The notes under the pieces are model-generated. The model was not told where the DNA came from. It saw only the letters and a list, made by a program, of their open reading frames with translations, and searched no databases. From assembly GCA_037178675.1 (NCBI GenBank), contig JAYMGJ010000238.1:1-64000 (forward strand): DNA of 64,000 nt, read 5' to 3'. The translations under genes and the position numbers were made by a program. Below, in pieces: positions 21,903 through 34,310 of the stretch (positions are counted from its first letter, which is position 1; every line of letters begins with the position of its first letter). The DNA comes from Scleroderma bovista (taxonomy: Eukaryota; Basidiomycota; Agaricomycetes; Boletales; Sclerodermataceae).

Positions 21903-23452
21903 CTACTGTTTACTTTTCTTCGTTCCCGCTGACTCTACTACTTCTGTCCGCTTCCTCTTCTTCGACTTGGTCTCCTCTCCTTGTTGATCCACCTTCTTGC
22001 CTGCAGGTATACTCTTGTGCTTCCTTTTCTTCTTCCCTTCCGACCCCACTGTGTCGTGGACGTTGGGCTGATCGACAGCCGCTGCAGGGTCATCAACGCG
22101 TGTCTGGGTACTATTCTCACCAGAAACCTCAATAGTAGAGGCGATATGCTTCCGGGCCTTCTTTTTCTTCTTCCCTTCGGATACCTCTGCGCACTGGACA
22201 TTGGTCTGATCGACATCCATCGCAGGGTCCTCAACGTGTGCCCGATCCTCTACAACAACAGAGGTAGCCGCCTTCTTCACTGTCTTCACTTCCTCCATCT
22301 TCTCGGCGTCCACTTTTGACTTGTTACGTTTTGCACTGTCATCTTTCGGATCTTTCTCTTTCTTTCTCTTCTTATCCTTTTCCTTTGATCGTAGAGATGC
22401 TGGATCAGAGGGCTTTTCAGGAGATGGCAGACGGGGAATGGAAGCTTGATCGGCAATAACTCCCTGCATATCCTTTTCCTTGTAGACACTGGGCTGATTG
22501 ACATCCATCGCAGAGTCCTCAACGGCCCGGATGCTATCCTGTTCAGCCTCCGCAACAATTGAAGTAGCATCCTTCCTGGACTTCTTCCGCTCCTTCACTT
22601 TCTCGCCTCCCTTGTTCTCGTCAGTGTCCACTTTTGACTTTTCGCTATTTGCATCTCCATCTTTGAGCTCTTTCTCTTTCTCCTTTTTCTTCTTCTGCTT
22701 GTCATTGTCCTTGGATTGTCGCGACGTGGGACCAGAGGGCTTTTCAGGAGATGGCGGAAGAGGAACAGAAACTGGATCAGTGATAGTTGCCTGTGTTTCC
22801 TTTTCCTTGTTCTGCAGGTGTCGAATAAATTCCTAGTCGTGTATCGCTCACCTTTTTGTCAATAATATTGTTCGACCTTGCCTTCTTCTCCTTTAGTTTC
22901 TTGTCCTTTTTCGGTTTTACAGGCACTACTTCTGTTGGACCTGACGCAGACTTGGGTGGTTCTGAGGTGAGGGCCGTGGTTTTGGTCTCCCCGTTGGACT
23001 CGCCCCGGCCCTGCTCGTCGGTTCCCTTCGCGTCATTTGACTTCCCCTTCCTGTTATTCTCTACACCCTGACATTGATCCTGTTTCTACACACGTTCAAG
23101 ATAACTGACATCTGAAGGAGAGAGAGCGTACCCCTTTGGGACCTTTGTACAAGCCTTTCTGGTATTTCTCGGCCTCAGTAATACACGACGTGTGACCCTT
23201 AAACTCAGTAGGTGTATGAAATGTCGTGGAACAATCTATACAGTCAAAGGGGGCGTGACAGCATGCATAATGAGCGTCTAGTTTTGGTTTTTTGACGACA
23301 TCTCCACAGCCTGTGAGGTGGTGGACGAAATTATGTGTCAATTTTCTGGACCTGTGTGGCCGAATGAGAAGATGTGCTGACCATTGCACCTGGAGAAAAC
23401 TGAGCGTTTGCAGTGCAGTGTGGTCGAGTGTCACCTACTGAAACGAAACCAT
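21903..23452 (-). CDS. LYAR-like nucleolar zinc-finger protein
   Basis: ATG at 23452 (MVSFQ), an apparent 8-nt exon at 23382-23389, then exon 3 from 23310 giving GCGDVVKKPKLDAHYACCHA, CIDCSTTF and HTSCITEAEKYQKGLYKGPK. This is the LYAR-type zinc finger (paired Cys/His) of nucleolar ribosome-biogenesis and growth regulators. The remaining two thirds are very Lys/Glu-rich with repeated blocks (PSPEKPS...SK..DK..KKEK twice; AMDVDQ-type acidic boxes three times) and end in a basic tail, TKKSKQ, at 21903. Divergent from prefoldin subunit 4 with 98 bp between start codons. Likely role: pre-rRNA processing in the nucleolus. Confidence 0.85.
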
Positions 23453-23509
23453 CGAGACAGGATATTTATGCGCGCGGTGAGGGTATTAGAAAAAAAAGAG
23501 TTATACACT

Positions 23510-23520
23510 TCTTATATAAG
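23510..23520 (+). promoter_or_regulatory. TATA-like box upstream of prefoldin subunit 4
   Basis: The sequence CTTATATAAGC lies about 30-40 bp before the ATG at 23551, inside the 98-bp divergent promoter. The motif is palindromic and could serve either side. Confidence 0.35.
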
Positions 23521-23550
23521 CGGACGATCCTTGACAACATCCAAAACACG

Positions 23551-24383
23551 ATGAACAACATGCGCATGGTGAGTTTACACCCGCCGTCGAGTCTGGACAA
23601 CGATGTCGACCTATGGACCCTCTGATAACTTGACATCATCTTTGACTATTTGATCTGTATGCAAAAGCTCGCAGAGGACGAGGAAAACGATGATGGGGTC
23701 GAGGTTACGTGGGGTGGGTGCCTTTCCTCGATTGCATGCTCGCTTTATTAGTTTCTACACCGTCCATCCTCTGGACCAGAACACTGATGCCATGATAATA
23801 TCGCGCCGTATACTCAGAGGATCAGCAACAGATCAACACGTTTTCGAAACTCAATGCACGTCTAAGAGGCATCGAGGATAGATTAGAACAACTTAGGGTG
23901 TGTCTTGCTGCTGTTCGTGGCTTTGTGAGCAAGCTCACAGGTTATTGCTCATCCGCTCGCGATTCCACATGTCTGTGTCCATGCCCTGTACGCGTAACTC
24001 GTTTTGCCGTCCTTCAACCCTTCCCCGTCTTGCCATACACACTATCTCAGCAAGAAAAAGAAGCCTTAGATGACCTCTCCACGGAACTCGAGCTGATGGA
24101 TGAAGACATGATGGTGTTGTGCGTCGGTTTCTCCCTCGTATCCATTATCCCCAAGGCATGCCTCCTAATGATCGACATATGGTACCACAGATACAAACTG
24201 GGCGAATCCTTTCTGCACCTCTCGCAGCCAAAGGCACTCGCCCGTTTAGAAAATGACCAAGCCGCTGTCTCTGCACAGTTTGCCGAGCTCAGCCACGTCG
24301 CAGAAGAATGCGAGAGCGGAATGAAGGATCTCAAAGTACGGTTGTACGCCAAGTTTGGCAGGGCGATTAATTTAGACGAGTAG
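23551..24383 (+). CDS. Prefoldin subunit 4
   Basis: Five exons. MNNMRM, then LAEDEENDDGVEVTW, EDQQQINTFSKLNARLRGIE and DRLEQLR, then QEKEALDDLSTELELMDEDMMV, and finally YKLGESFLHLSQPKA, ECESGMKDLKVRLYAKFGRA and INLDE at the stop. The pattern of two coiled-coil helices around a short hairpin and the ending FGxAINLDE identify beta-type prefoldin subunit 4 (yeast Gim3). The hexamer passes nascent actin and tubulin to the CCT chaperonin. The length (about 135 residues) fits. The last intron appears to start GTTGTG, a weak donor, to keep frame. The first exon has an optional second ATG three codons in. Confidence 0.88.
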
Positions 24384-24690
24384 CATATGGATGCAACCTT
24401 GTAAAAGGTCAATATGCACTCACATCCTACATGCACCATTATGAACCCCACAAGTACTTAGCGAATTTACTCTGTCACTTAAAAAACGACGGTGCCAACT
24501 ATCAGCCCTTGCGAAGGACCTAGGATGTTGAGACCCAAACCCCGCAAAGTCGATGGAAATAGTATGTACATATGTAGGAAATGAAGATGGAAAAATAGCA
24601 AGTCTATATAGGCATGTGGAGAGGCGAACCTAGTCACAAATGACGCTCGAATCAGGAAAACTACACACTCTCGCTGAATATCCACAAGAT

Positions 24691-27600
24691 TCACAGTCCA
24701 TCCTCTGCATCAACTAAATCCAATAAAGACCCGTCGGGCTGTTTCGCCCCTGCCTCGATGAACGCCAGTAATGCTTCGAACACTTCGGTGCGCTGGCAAA
24801 ACCGGTCCGCAGACAGTAGACTCTTCTCCTGCATACTACTACCACTCCCGACGGACGGCTTCTCAAGTGGGTCCTCGTCCAGTAAGAGCACCGCATGCGA
24901 CCGTTTTTGTGCCCCAGAACGTGCCATAGGTGTCGCAGTCGAGCGCGAAACGGACTCCAGTATTGGCTCCGTCCGTAGTCGTGAGCTGGAAACTAATGAC
25001 AGCCTGACTTCTTGGCCTTCTGCTTCATCGGCTACCCTACTCTCCTCAGCGAAACCTTCACCCTTGATCGTACTTGTCCACACGCCTTCCTCTTCCGAAC
25101 TGGACCGAGTCCGTTTCTTAGGAGGCACATCCTCTGGACAGTTGTCCCTTTCTCTTTCCCAGCACCCTTCGCTGTCCCACTCCGAAACCGCGGCCTCCTG
25201 CACCTGTCTCGGCATCAGCACAAGTAATGGCCATTCCGCACCGTTATCAATATCTTCTACACTTACGTTAACTCCATAACTGTGCTGGTGACCCTGATCT
25301 GGGGAGCCTGCATCACTTCTCTCACTAGGAGGTGTCCGGGATTTAGGAGGCGTAATAGCCAACAAATATGAAAGTAGTGACCGGAAGGAATCAGCCTCTT
25401 CGGAGTTGGCATGGTCCACGACATCGGCAACATCCTTTTGCAGGTAATGCAATGCCGTCAAGGCAGGTAGGTCTTCACACATTTCGCGGAATCTGGAGAG
25501 ACGTATGTGAGGCGTCTTTCTTCAAACAACGCAAGTAAGACTTACCGTTGCCGTCGTATGTGGTAGAATCCCCGCCTGATGACCTCCTCCGGTCCAGCCC
25601 TGCGAGGTGTTTGCACCGTTAGCATCCGAAGTATAAGTTACCTGCAGAACCCAAGAGGCATCGAGGTCCATGGACTCACCTGACCAGTGTCATACTCCAA
25701 AAATCGTCTAGCCGCAACTCTCGCGCCACTGTCCGTGAATGGTCATCCCTGTCGGCGGTTTCGTCTCTTTCACCGTCCCTGTCCCTTTCTCCACTTCTGT
25801 CCCCAAGTAGCATACCATCATTGTCATATCGGAGCCAATGCCAATGATATCCAGATCCACGCGCACCATCTCCAGTCCCAGGCCCTTCCGCCTCCCTCGA
25901 ATCCCCTCCAGGATTACCATCCCCTTCACTCCTCTGCGCACCGTCCCCAGAACTACCACGTCGATCATCTTCATCTCCATGCTCCCCTGCATTTCCACCG
26001 TGCAGAAATACCCTCCCAGTCTTCTCATCGTATACAACCTGATGCGCGTACCTGGGGCGTGGGACATCCTCATCCACGCTATCAATCTCTTGCACATACC
26101 CTTCCCACCTCCCTGCACGCCTGTTCTCTCCATCGCCGCCGGGGTCAGGACGTGGAACACTCGCCACACTGAAATTCTCGTGCACGCTCTCGGGTAAGAT
26201 CTGCGTCCACGTTCCTGGGACATTCGGATATGTGTATCGGTATACCCAGTTGGGAGCGTCAGCCGTCAGGACATTCAGTGTCCCTGTTTGCTTGCCGCGG
26301 GTGAGGCCGCAGAATCTGTAAAACATGTAAGCGAGCCACAGGGGATACAGTAAATCACACCAACAAAAACAACGCATCAGTGAAACATAAAAATGGAAGC
26401 AATGGAAATACGCACACATAAATCTCCCTCAGTCTCGGGTCTATAACGGCCCTCTGCGTGAAACATGCGTCAGGTCCGCCAACAGTACTGAAGTTGGCGA
26501 ACAGCTCTGTCACAGTATTACTTTGGAGATCGTATGCGTACATGTCAGACAGGTAACGATTGTCTCGCTGGCCCGCGAAGATGAAGAACGTGTGTGTGTG
26601 TGGGTCAAGGACCATCGAATGTCCTATATGTTGATGTTATGTAGGGAAGGACAGGATTGAGTATAGTACAGACGTACCATACCGTGGTGGGATTGGCGAT
26701 TGGGAAGAAGGGGAAGCGCTTGCAGGCCTGACAGTTCAGCCGCAGGTTACAATTATTCAGTGTACCATTGTGTGCACTTACTGCAGTAGTTTCCATTTGC
26801 TCGTCCTGACGTTATAACTGTAGAGACCCGAGTACTTTGGCGAGTCCCAATCACCATGAACAATACGTCCTCCAGAAACATAAATCATCTGTGCATCCGA
26901 GTCCATCACCATCTGGTGATCAAATATAAGCTGAGGCCCCCCAGACGTCTACAAACATAAGTTAGACTGACATGCTCGCGGAGAAACACTAATAGATCGG
27001 CAGCTAGCCAAGTACTCACCGCCGTATCGAACGAGAGCAAATCCCACTTTCCAGCGTCCAACCCTCTCGTATGATACCGATAAAACCCGGAACAGAACGA
27101 CCCCCCTTGAGTCCCATTTCCATCTCCGGTCTGAGTATGTCCCTCTTCACCATCTGACGACGGAGGAACTCTCCCAACATCATCACCAAGCCTCCCCAGC
27201 ACATAGAGACACCCCGCCTTCGAGTCACACACCATCTTATGACAAGATCTTGGACTAGGACCATTCTTCTCTCTTACTGTGGTCCTACACAACATTTCCC
27301 ACCTCTCTGCCCCAATATCATATGCCCAGAGATCATCTAGACTCTTCCGCCCGTCCCACCCACCAAAGAGATAAATTATACCCCGCGATGCGTCCAGCGC
27401 CATCGCATGTCCGCCTCGTGGACCCGGTGCATCCCCGTCCGCGTCAGAGCCGTGCAGACGTGTCCAACATGCGTGGGGCTGGCACGAGCGGATGTAATTA
27501 TCGAACAGACGTGCTGAGGACATTTTGGGAAGGATCGATTCAGCAGATGAAAAGTCACCCTGAAGCACGAGCGCCGTGTGTAAAGCTGATACGAGGGGGT

Positions 27601-28571
27601 GTTCGAGTTGTAGGCGGGTACGCGTGAGGATGGAGGTATATGGCGTGAGTAGACGGCGCTTGCGCAGGTGTTTGAGGATATGCCGCAAGACGACGGCTTC
27701 ACGGTACTGATCATGATATATCAGTTAAGGCTGTGTAAAGAGGAAGGGAGATGGATGGAAACAAAGAAGGATCTTATCACGTACCTCGTCGTACTGCACC
27801 CTCAAAGGCTCTACATACGAGGGTTCAGTAATACCCGCCACCGACACATACCAAATGGAAATATGAAAGCTTTGTCCGTGTGCGCTGCCATCCCGTCACC
27901 ATTTAGACTCGGCACGTCTAACGCACCATACGCTCTACTTACGACAGAGGAATAATCTTGATGAAGCGCGTCGTAAATGGCACGCCATCCTTGTTCGACT
28001 GCGCGATGGCAAACGTCTCGGGTATAACGTCGTCTTTGAGGTTAGTGTGTAGTACCTGGATCATATGATCGGGGTGCAAGCCAACGTAGAGCTTGAATTC
28101 CCTCATGTTACACGGGTGTTCTGGAAAACACAGATGTTCAACAGAAACAGCGCTCCCAAACACGCAAACTGAACCGCGCCCGAATACTTACTTCTATGAA
28201 ACTAAATAAAGAGCAAATACGTCTCCACGTTGAGCAATGCATTGAAAACAAAAGAATATAATGCACACCTTCCCGAACGTAATGCTCTCTTCAGAGTCAT
28301 AAGCTTTAGACAGAGAAACACTTCCAGAATGCAAGGGTGACACTCAACTGACAACAGCCAATGTATCCAGACGAAGAAGTAGCCATTGCTTCATGCTCGG
28401 TGGCTGCTGTGCTCCACTCCATCTGCTCGACTGGTCGTGCGGCCGGTCGGTCTTGATATTATCTGCGACATAGTGGCCGCTGTGTTCAGAACAGCCAGCG
28501 ATGGTATAGACAAGAGGCTCTGTTGGAGGAAGCGATGAGCTGCTCATTGTTGAGGACATTGGTGGAATCAT
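24691..28571 (-). CDS. Muskelin-like protein (discoidin, LisH/CTLH and kelch repeats)
   Basis: N-terminal exon from ATG 28571 contains YTIAGCSEHSGHYVADNI and DQSSRWSG, then FKLYVGLHPDHM and TTRFIKIIPLS: the discoidin-like domain of muskelin. The exon at 27688-26906 gives VLRHILKHLRKRRLLTPY-type LisH/CTLH sequence, then PHACWTRL and the kelch motifs GGHAMALDASRGIIYLFGGW and SPRSCHKMVCDSKAGCLYVLG. More kelch units follow at about 26800-25700. The last exon (25482-24691) has MCEDLPALTALHYLQKDV and RFCQRTEVFEALLAFI, matching the muskelin C-terminus, around a long disordered insert. In animals muskelin is part of the CTLH/GID ubiquitin ligase. All landmarks are in order, so the gene looks complete; exact exon joins are not fully resolved. 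Confidence 0.85.
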
Positions 28572-28745
28572 GAATTATGGACAGGCTAATTGATAAGCGG
28601 CGACTCGCGAGGGCAGTGAATACATTATTGTACAACACGTCGTCATGCTTATACACGACTTATGACAAATCGTACTTGACATGATGTGGGTAAAACTACC
28701 AAGACAAAAGAAAGTGCAGAGTGCAAGCACCACTAAAGTTACACT

Positions 28746-30321
28746 TTACGCCTTCTGCTCCTCGAGGGTCTTGAGGTTCCAGGGCTCCGACGTTACGAAT
28801 TGCTGGGACGGGACACCAAGTTCGAGGAGTTTGGCAAACGCAGCAGAAAAGCTATAGCAAAAATATTAAGTCGAGTTTTCAGTAAAACAAAGTCGGAGGC
28901 ATACTCTTTAAAGAAGAGGTCTTGGTCGTCAGCATATGCCTTAGCAAACTTCTTAAAATTCTTGTCCTGAGTAAGAACATAGTCTGTCCTGCATACGGAT
29001 TACCTCAGTCTGATTACCATGTTTTTGGAAGTAGAGAGACGTACGGCAACATCATCAAAGTTCCAGTCTTCTTGTCCTGGTATTGCTTGGGACCGCCCCA
29101 CTTCCTCCACACCCACCTATTAATAAATAATCAACTAACCAGGCTGGAAAACCATGCGATCGACGCACTTCTCCTCGAAAAGTAACTTGTAGAAGTCATT
29201 GGTGAAAGTGGTCGGCGAGAACGTCCAAGGACCCTCAAAACCCGACCTACACAAGCCAGTAAGTACGAATGCGTCATCAGAATGTGTGATTCCTCACCTG
29301 TCAGGGTGGCAGCGTCCTAGAGCATGAGCTCCGATGAGTGCTACGATCTCCTGATCGTTGAAGCCCATGCGGTAAAAAATCTGACAACCACGGCAATTGA
29401 GTGGGCATCCAAAAAATCAACCAAGGGCATTCAACTGACGTCTCGCACGTGCTGCGAGCCCTGAGTAGCATCAGGGAGACGATCATCTGGGGTGGCATCG
29501 GAAGCGAATCCGTCAATACGACCAGGACGCCAGGGGATCTTCGGGCCAGCCATTTCCTGGATGGCAGCAACGCCAGCGAGGGTCCAAAGATCACCGTAGG
29601 TTATCCATGGGTGCTGCTGCTTGACCTTTTCCATCACCTCACGAGCAACATGGAGGCCACTGTTAGCTCCATGGAGCGACTCGGGTTCGAAGCGCATGGT
29701 TGCAAAGTTGCTAAAGAATGATGACCATAAATTGATTACGTTAACATGGGGAAATAGATCGATGGTGATTGGACCGAGTACCTGCCACCTGTTCCCGTGG
29801 TCTTGTCAAACGTACCAGAGGCATGCCACGCAAGACGAACTATAACGGGGCCAAAGGAGCCATCTGAGACAGAAATGAGGAATGGCTTGGGGTATTCGTA
29901 GCAAGTGTTTACCATCGTATCCCCCAGCTTCGTCCAAGATGTGAGCGATGGTATTGTATACCTAGTGAAGGAATCGTTCATGGTTCTGGCGACACGTGCT
30001 GTCTGATGAGGATGTGCACACCTTTTGATAGTCCTCCTTGGTCGGGGTGAACTTGACGGCAGCCCTGCCCGTCTGAATGGCTGACTTTGCGGCAGTCGTG
30101 GCCTTGCGTGAGGATTCAGAGTCGGACTGGTACAAGTAGTAGCCAGCAGCTGTAGCAGCCAAAAGGAAGATCCCAGCATACAAGGGAGTGTTTGACTTTG
30201 GGGGTGGAGGTGGGGTGGTCGTAAACCTTCTGAAACTGGTTGACCTCAGTTCCGCCCGCCTTGCTGAGGCGGTGAATATGGCTCTGCGGGCTGGGATACG
30301 GAAGGCAGTAGTGAGCGACAT
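28746..30321 (-). CDS. CCP1: Cytochrome c peroxidase, mitochondrial
   Basis: ATG at 30321. An Arg/Ser/Thr-rich mitochondrial presequence is followed by a single membrane segment ([17 protein letters not shown]), as in yeast Ccp1. Then [14 protein letters not shown] with the distal Arg, Trp and His, [55 protein letters not shown], the proximal heme region, and a C-terminus ending in KTLEEQKA at 28746. The enzyme reduces hydrogen peroxide with electrons from cytochrome c in the intermembrane space. Tandem with muskelin (175 bp) and divergent from the DUF6699 gene (171 bp between start codons). Confidence 0.93.
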
Positions 30322-30492
30322 CGGAAGTTGGAGGAGAGGCGGCGAACTAAAGCTATGCCATTTGAGTGACCGACACTGCCACTGGGACAGACTCATATGA
30401 CTCCAGCGCCATCGACAGGACAGCCCTTGCTGGTCACCGATACACTGTACTTGATATAAATTGCTCAGATCTCTCGCATATCCGTCACGATC

Positions 30493-31168
30493 ATGGATCC
30501 ATTCGCAAATCGTGCTTGGGCACCTAATCAGTGGTACCAACCTCAGTACGACCCACGCGTGTATATCCCCCCTTACTACGGGGCATCCTATGGCTGGCCA
30601 GGATTCAGTACTTCACCCACTCGCCTTCACTTCTTCCCCTGCTAACGCTCGTTACACAGATGACCGCGCGCGCGCGCCAAAATATCCTAATCTCAACCCC
30701 GCCCTTGCGGCCGACACTACCCAGGTCCGATACGACGTCAGAAAAGCACCGTCCGATGGCATCCTCTTTTCCACCGCCGCCCAGCTTGGTCCTTCCCCCG
30801 CGCTCCTCTCTACCACACCATCCATCCGCATTATATCCCACTCTTTCCCATGGGCGCTCGATATCCGCGCTCCTGTGACCTGTTTAGCCGTGTTCGAAGG
30901 CTTGCACAAAATGCTTCAAGAACCCATTGCTGATTCAGAGTGGGGAATTGTATGCTCGTTGGATAAAGCGCGGCGTGAGACAATCGAAAAGGCTGCAAAG
31001 GCAAGAACTGAGAAAGACAAGGTGAAAAAGTTGAAGAGAATTGACTGGCTTGGGGACAAGACAGCTTTCAGAGGGCTTGAAAAAGACGATGAGTTTGCGA
31101 AGAACAGATTACTGCCAGAGGCTACAGCATGTCCCGAAACGTGGGTCGTCAAGTTTGGAAAGCCATAG
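30493..31168 (+). CDS. DUF6699-type protein, function unknown
   Basis: ATG at 30493 (MDPFANRAWAPNQWYQPQYD), rich in Tyr, Pro and Trp. One intron joins GWPGF to NDRARAPKYP, followed by NPALAADTTQVRYDV, SIRIISHSFPWALDIRAP and VTCLAVFEGLHKMLQEPI, ending in WVVKFGKP. The combination RYDV, then RIISHSFPW, then VFEGLHKML matches the DUF6699 family common in Agaricomycetes, as far as I recognise it. No catalytic motif is visible. It shares a 171-bp promoter with cytochrome c peroxidase. Confidence 0.7.
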
Positions 31169-31388
31169 GTCTTCTTTTTTTTCTTTTCTTTTCTGATTTT
31201 GCTGGGTCCTTTTCTTGGTGTGCCATGTTTTACTTTTACTCCCACTCCCATAATCTACTGGGAGGACACGCGATGACTCTTTCAGACCTGCTAGTAAATG
31301 CCCGAGATCTGAAGTACCTGGATATCACGGCGAGATGTACATAGTCACTACGGTACTTAGACACATTGGCCTGTATGTATGTAGATTA

Positions 31389-32862
31389 TTAGAACCCAAC
31401 GCTCAGCCTGATAGCATCAAGAAGCAAATCTTTGTAATCTCCCCCAGCCTCCCACATGGAAAAGCCACGGAGACCGGTCTGCTTAATGTACGCTCCTTTG
31501 GCAGAGAATGAAGCCCGGTCATCATACGATACCATTACTTGCGAATCCTTGTTGTATACGTAGGGCTATGCGTTCAATCACGCGCCATGTCATTGTCAGT
31601 CGCCATGCCTTACCCAATATCACGAAGGAAATCCTTACAGTCTGGCTGCAACTATCGAACCTGGAGTAAATCCCCTGGGCAGGCGTGCCCTGCTCGTTCA
31701 AAAAGCCTCCCTTGATGAGACCCCAGAACTCGAACACGCCGGTACTTCCCCCCCATGCATCACCTTCGGGCTGGTCACCCCGGTCGAACGGAGGGTAAGG
31801 AGCAGGTTGGGACACGGAAGACAGTCCTAGTTCGCTAGTCGGATTGTTCGCAAACGCGTCCGAAGGCTTTACTCGATACGAATGTCCATATGACGCGACG
31901 CCTAGCACGATCTGATTCGCAGGGAATCCAGCAGACATCCATGCATTCACGGCACTTGTCGCAGAGCCCTGCTGGTACTGGGCTGGCGCACAGGAGTCCG
32001 CAAGGGGTGCATTCGGTCCGACCGCAGATGACCAAGAGCCAAAGATGTCATAATTCATGATAGTGATGTAGTCGAGGACTTTGGCAAACCCTGATACATT
32101 CTTGGATGGGTTTCCTTGCGCGTCGCGGAAGGGGAGGATAGGAACAGATGCTGCAAGAATTAGTTTTTTACCGACGGGTGTCTTGCGGAATTCTTGGAGG
32201 AAGGCGAGGAAATTGGAAGTGTCCGTTGGGCTGACAACATTTTGGCCCGAACCCTGCACACCAGGGTACTCCCAGCTGTTATGAATAATGAGATCAGCTG
32301 GCTCACTTTCCGAAAGGGGCAGGTGCTCACTCGAAGCTAAGCCCGTCCACGTTGTATTTCTGGACAAAATCGGACAGCGTGTTCGCAAATGCAGTACGGT
32401 TCTTTGCGGACCCGAGATCAGAGGAGAAATATGCACTTCCAGACCATCCTCCGATACCAACAAGTGCAGAGACACCCTATCAATTCATCTCAACAACACA
32501 AGTCAAAGCGTATCTATTGAAATCACACCCACATTTTGATGTGCCGCGCTCACAAAGTCGGGGAGAACGGCGGGGTCAGAACCCTCCAAAGTGATACTAT
32601 TGACACTCGGCGTAGTCTCCCTACGAAAATATAGTCAGATACCCACAGAAATATGGCAGAACGCAACGCACGCGAAGGAATACACCAAGGTATTGTATTT
32701 TTTCCAGTTGATAGAAGAAACAGGGAACCCATCGGAGGCGTGCCATCCAGCAAACCAGGCAGCTGCAATGGGTTGGCCATTCCTTCGAGTGAGAGGAACG
32801 GCGCGTGCTATGACGGATGGCAACAAAAGAGCTGCAAATAGGAGAGTAAGGAGCGTGTGCAT
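31389..32862 (-). CDS. Secreted GH18 chitinase
   Basis: ATG at 32862 opens a signal peptide (MHTLLTLLFAALLLPSVIARA). Then IAAAWFAGWHASDGFPVSSI and TLVYSFACV, the catalytic strand VDGLSFDWEYPGVQG split by an intron inside the Asp codon, and FLAFLQEFRKTPVGKKLILA, YITIMNYDIFGSWS, QIVLGVASYGHSY and FEFWGLIKGGF. The C-terminal exon (YDDRASFSAKGAYIK, GLRGFSMWEAGGDYK) ends at 31389. These are GH18 landmarks. In the DxxDxDxE motif the second Asp is Ser (DGLSFDWE); the catalytic Glu and the Asp two residues before it are kept. No chitin-binding module is seen. Likely role: wall remodelling or chitin degradation. Confidence 0.88.
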
Positions 32863-34310
32863 TATAAACGAGCGGAAGGGGCCAGTCAGGTAACGAGCCC
32901 GACGGCGAAAAAAGAGCGACGGAAAGTATGCAGAGCAAGTTGAGCGATTCCGCTGAGCGCCTGGCGAGTATTTATGTGCTGGACGCTGGGATCCACACGT
33001 AATTTTTTAGGTATGGCATAGTGTAAATCTCATGGTTCGATGTGCTTCAACCCTGAGGTGTCAGACTAATAACTGAGCCAATGAAATGGAAGCGAACAAC
33101 ACCTCGATAAAAAAAATTGAACCCAGAAGAGGGAGGGAACATAATACAGGCTTCCTTTTTGGAGTACACGTTCGAGGCCTAAGTGATATGTGTTGAAGTT
33201 GGACTGCTTGAGGGCTCCCTTAGTACCTGAAGGGCATGAACGTTTGGAACACACCTAAAATTTGTGCTCGCTTAGACGGAGTAGAAGGCTCCGTCAAGTA
33301 CATACAAGAGACTGTCAAACAAGAAACAGCACATCTGAGAGAGGCCCCCAGTGACGCTACACTTTTGAATACTTCGGTGACCTCTCTGATTGGGTGAGAC
33401 GAGTCGGCTAAGCAAAGTAATTCAGTTAAGCGTCATTATGGCTGGCCGTTGGTGACCCGATAATCGTTTCAAGTTAGCCATAGTAGCAGGGCCCATGCTC
33501 GGGAGACTGATCCGGGCCGGCCTGACAAATGCAATATGCAATGGATTCGAGGCGATTAAACAGTGTGACATAGACTAGGTATCTCGGAGAAACCATGATG
33601 CAACATGTGCATATCATGGACGGAGGGAGTATACAGCAGTGGAGGCCTGTCAGGTCTCGTGTCCAGCTTGAGATTTGATTCTTGGTAGAGCAGCGGCCTG
33701 GTGCCTGTTTGACGCAATGTCCTGATAGGCTAGCGAAGGCCTATTGCACACAAGAGAGGCGTATTCCGTGGGACCAAGCAAAACGTGGGCCGAGATGGAA
33801 GGAGGGATTGAAAAAAGGCGCGGCTTGAGTTGCTCGTGGATAAGGTGCATATAAAGTAGAAGACTGCCAACTTAAACGATACTTGTTTCAAGGCAATAGG
33901 TAATACTAGCCTAGTATCATAAGGACTACAGACCAGTATTATCCGTCAGTGATACCGTTCACAGACCATTGTCTTACTACTTGAAAATAGGAAGCAGTGG
34001 AAGGATTCACGCTATGGAAACTAGAAGGAACAAACATCTTCCTTCAGAATTTGAGGGTAGAACCTTGTGGAGGGGTATGACAACACGTCAAACATTCCAG
34101 TGGTCTATTGAGTTGAAGACCATCGTCACAGATACAGTTTCATGATACTACGAGTGTCATTCCTGCATTAATGCTAGAAGTACGGGACCATAGCATCCAT
34201 AGAGGCATTCGCCCATATCCTACACAACGGGTAGATGTAACAAAAAAATTAGTGTTCCGTGTCCGTCGGAGATCCGAATCCTCACCCAAGTAAACAAACA
34301 GGATTGAGGA
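32863..34310. other. 1.4-kb intergenic region, no gene seen
   Basis: I see only short unsupported ORFs and no RNA gene. A perfect 7-bp hairpin (GACGGAG/CTCCGTC, 33275-33295) is the only structure I noted. The right part holds the promoter of the chitinase on its left side and the 3' end of the lyase gene on its right. Confidence 0.5.

Noticed and set aside
24047..24451. Antisense 134-aa ORF over prefoldin subunit 4
   Set aside because: It is antisense to a clear conserved gene.
33275..33295. Perfect 7-bp hairpin as a terminator or small RNA
   Set aside because: It is isolated in a gene-free region with no T-run or neighbouring gene end that would give it a role.
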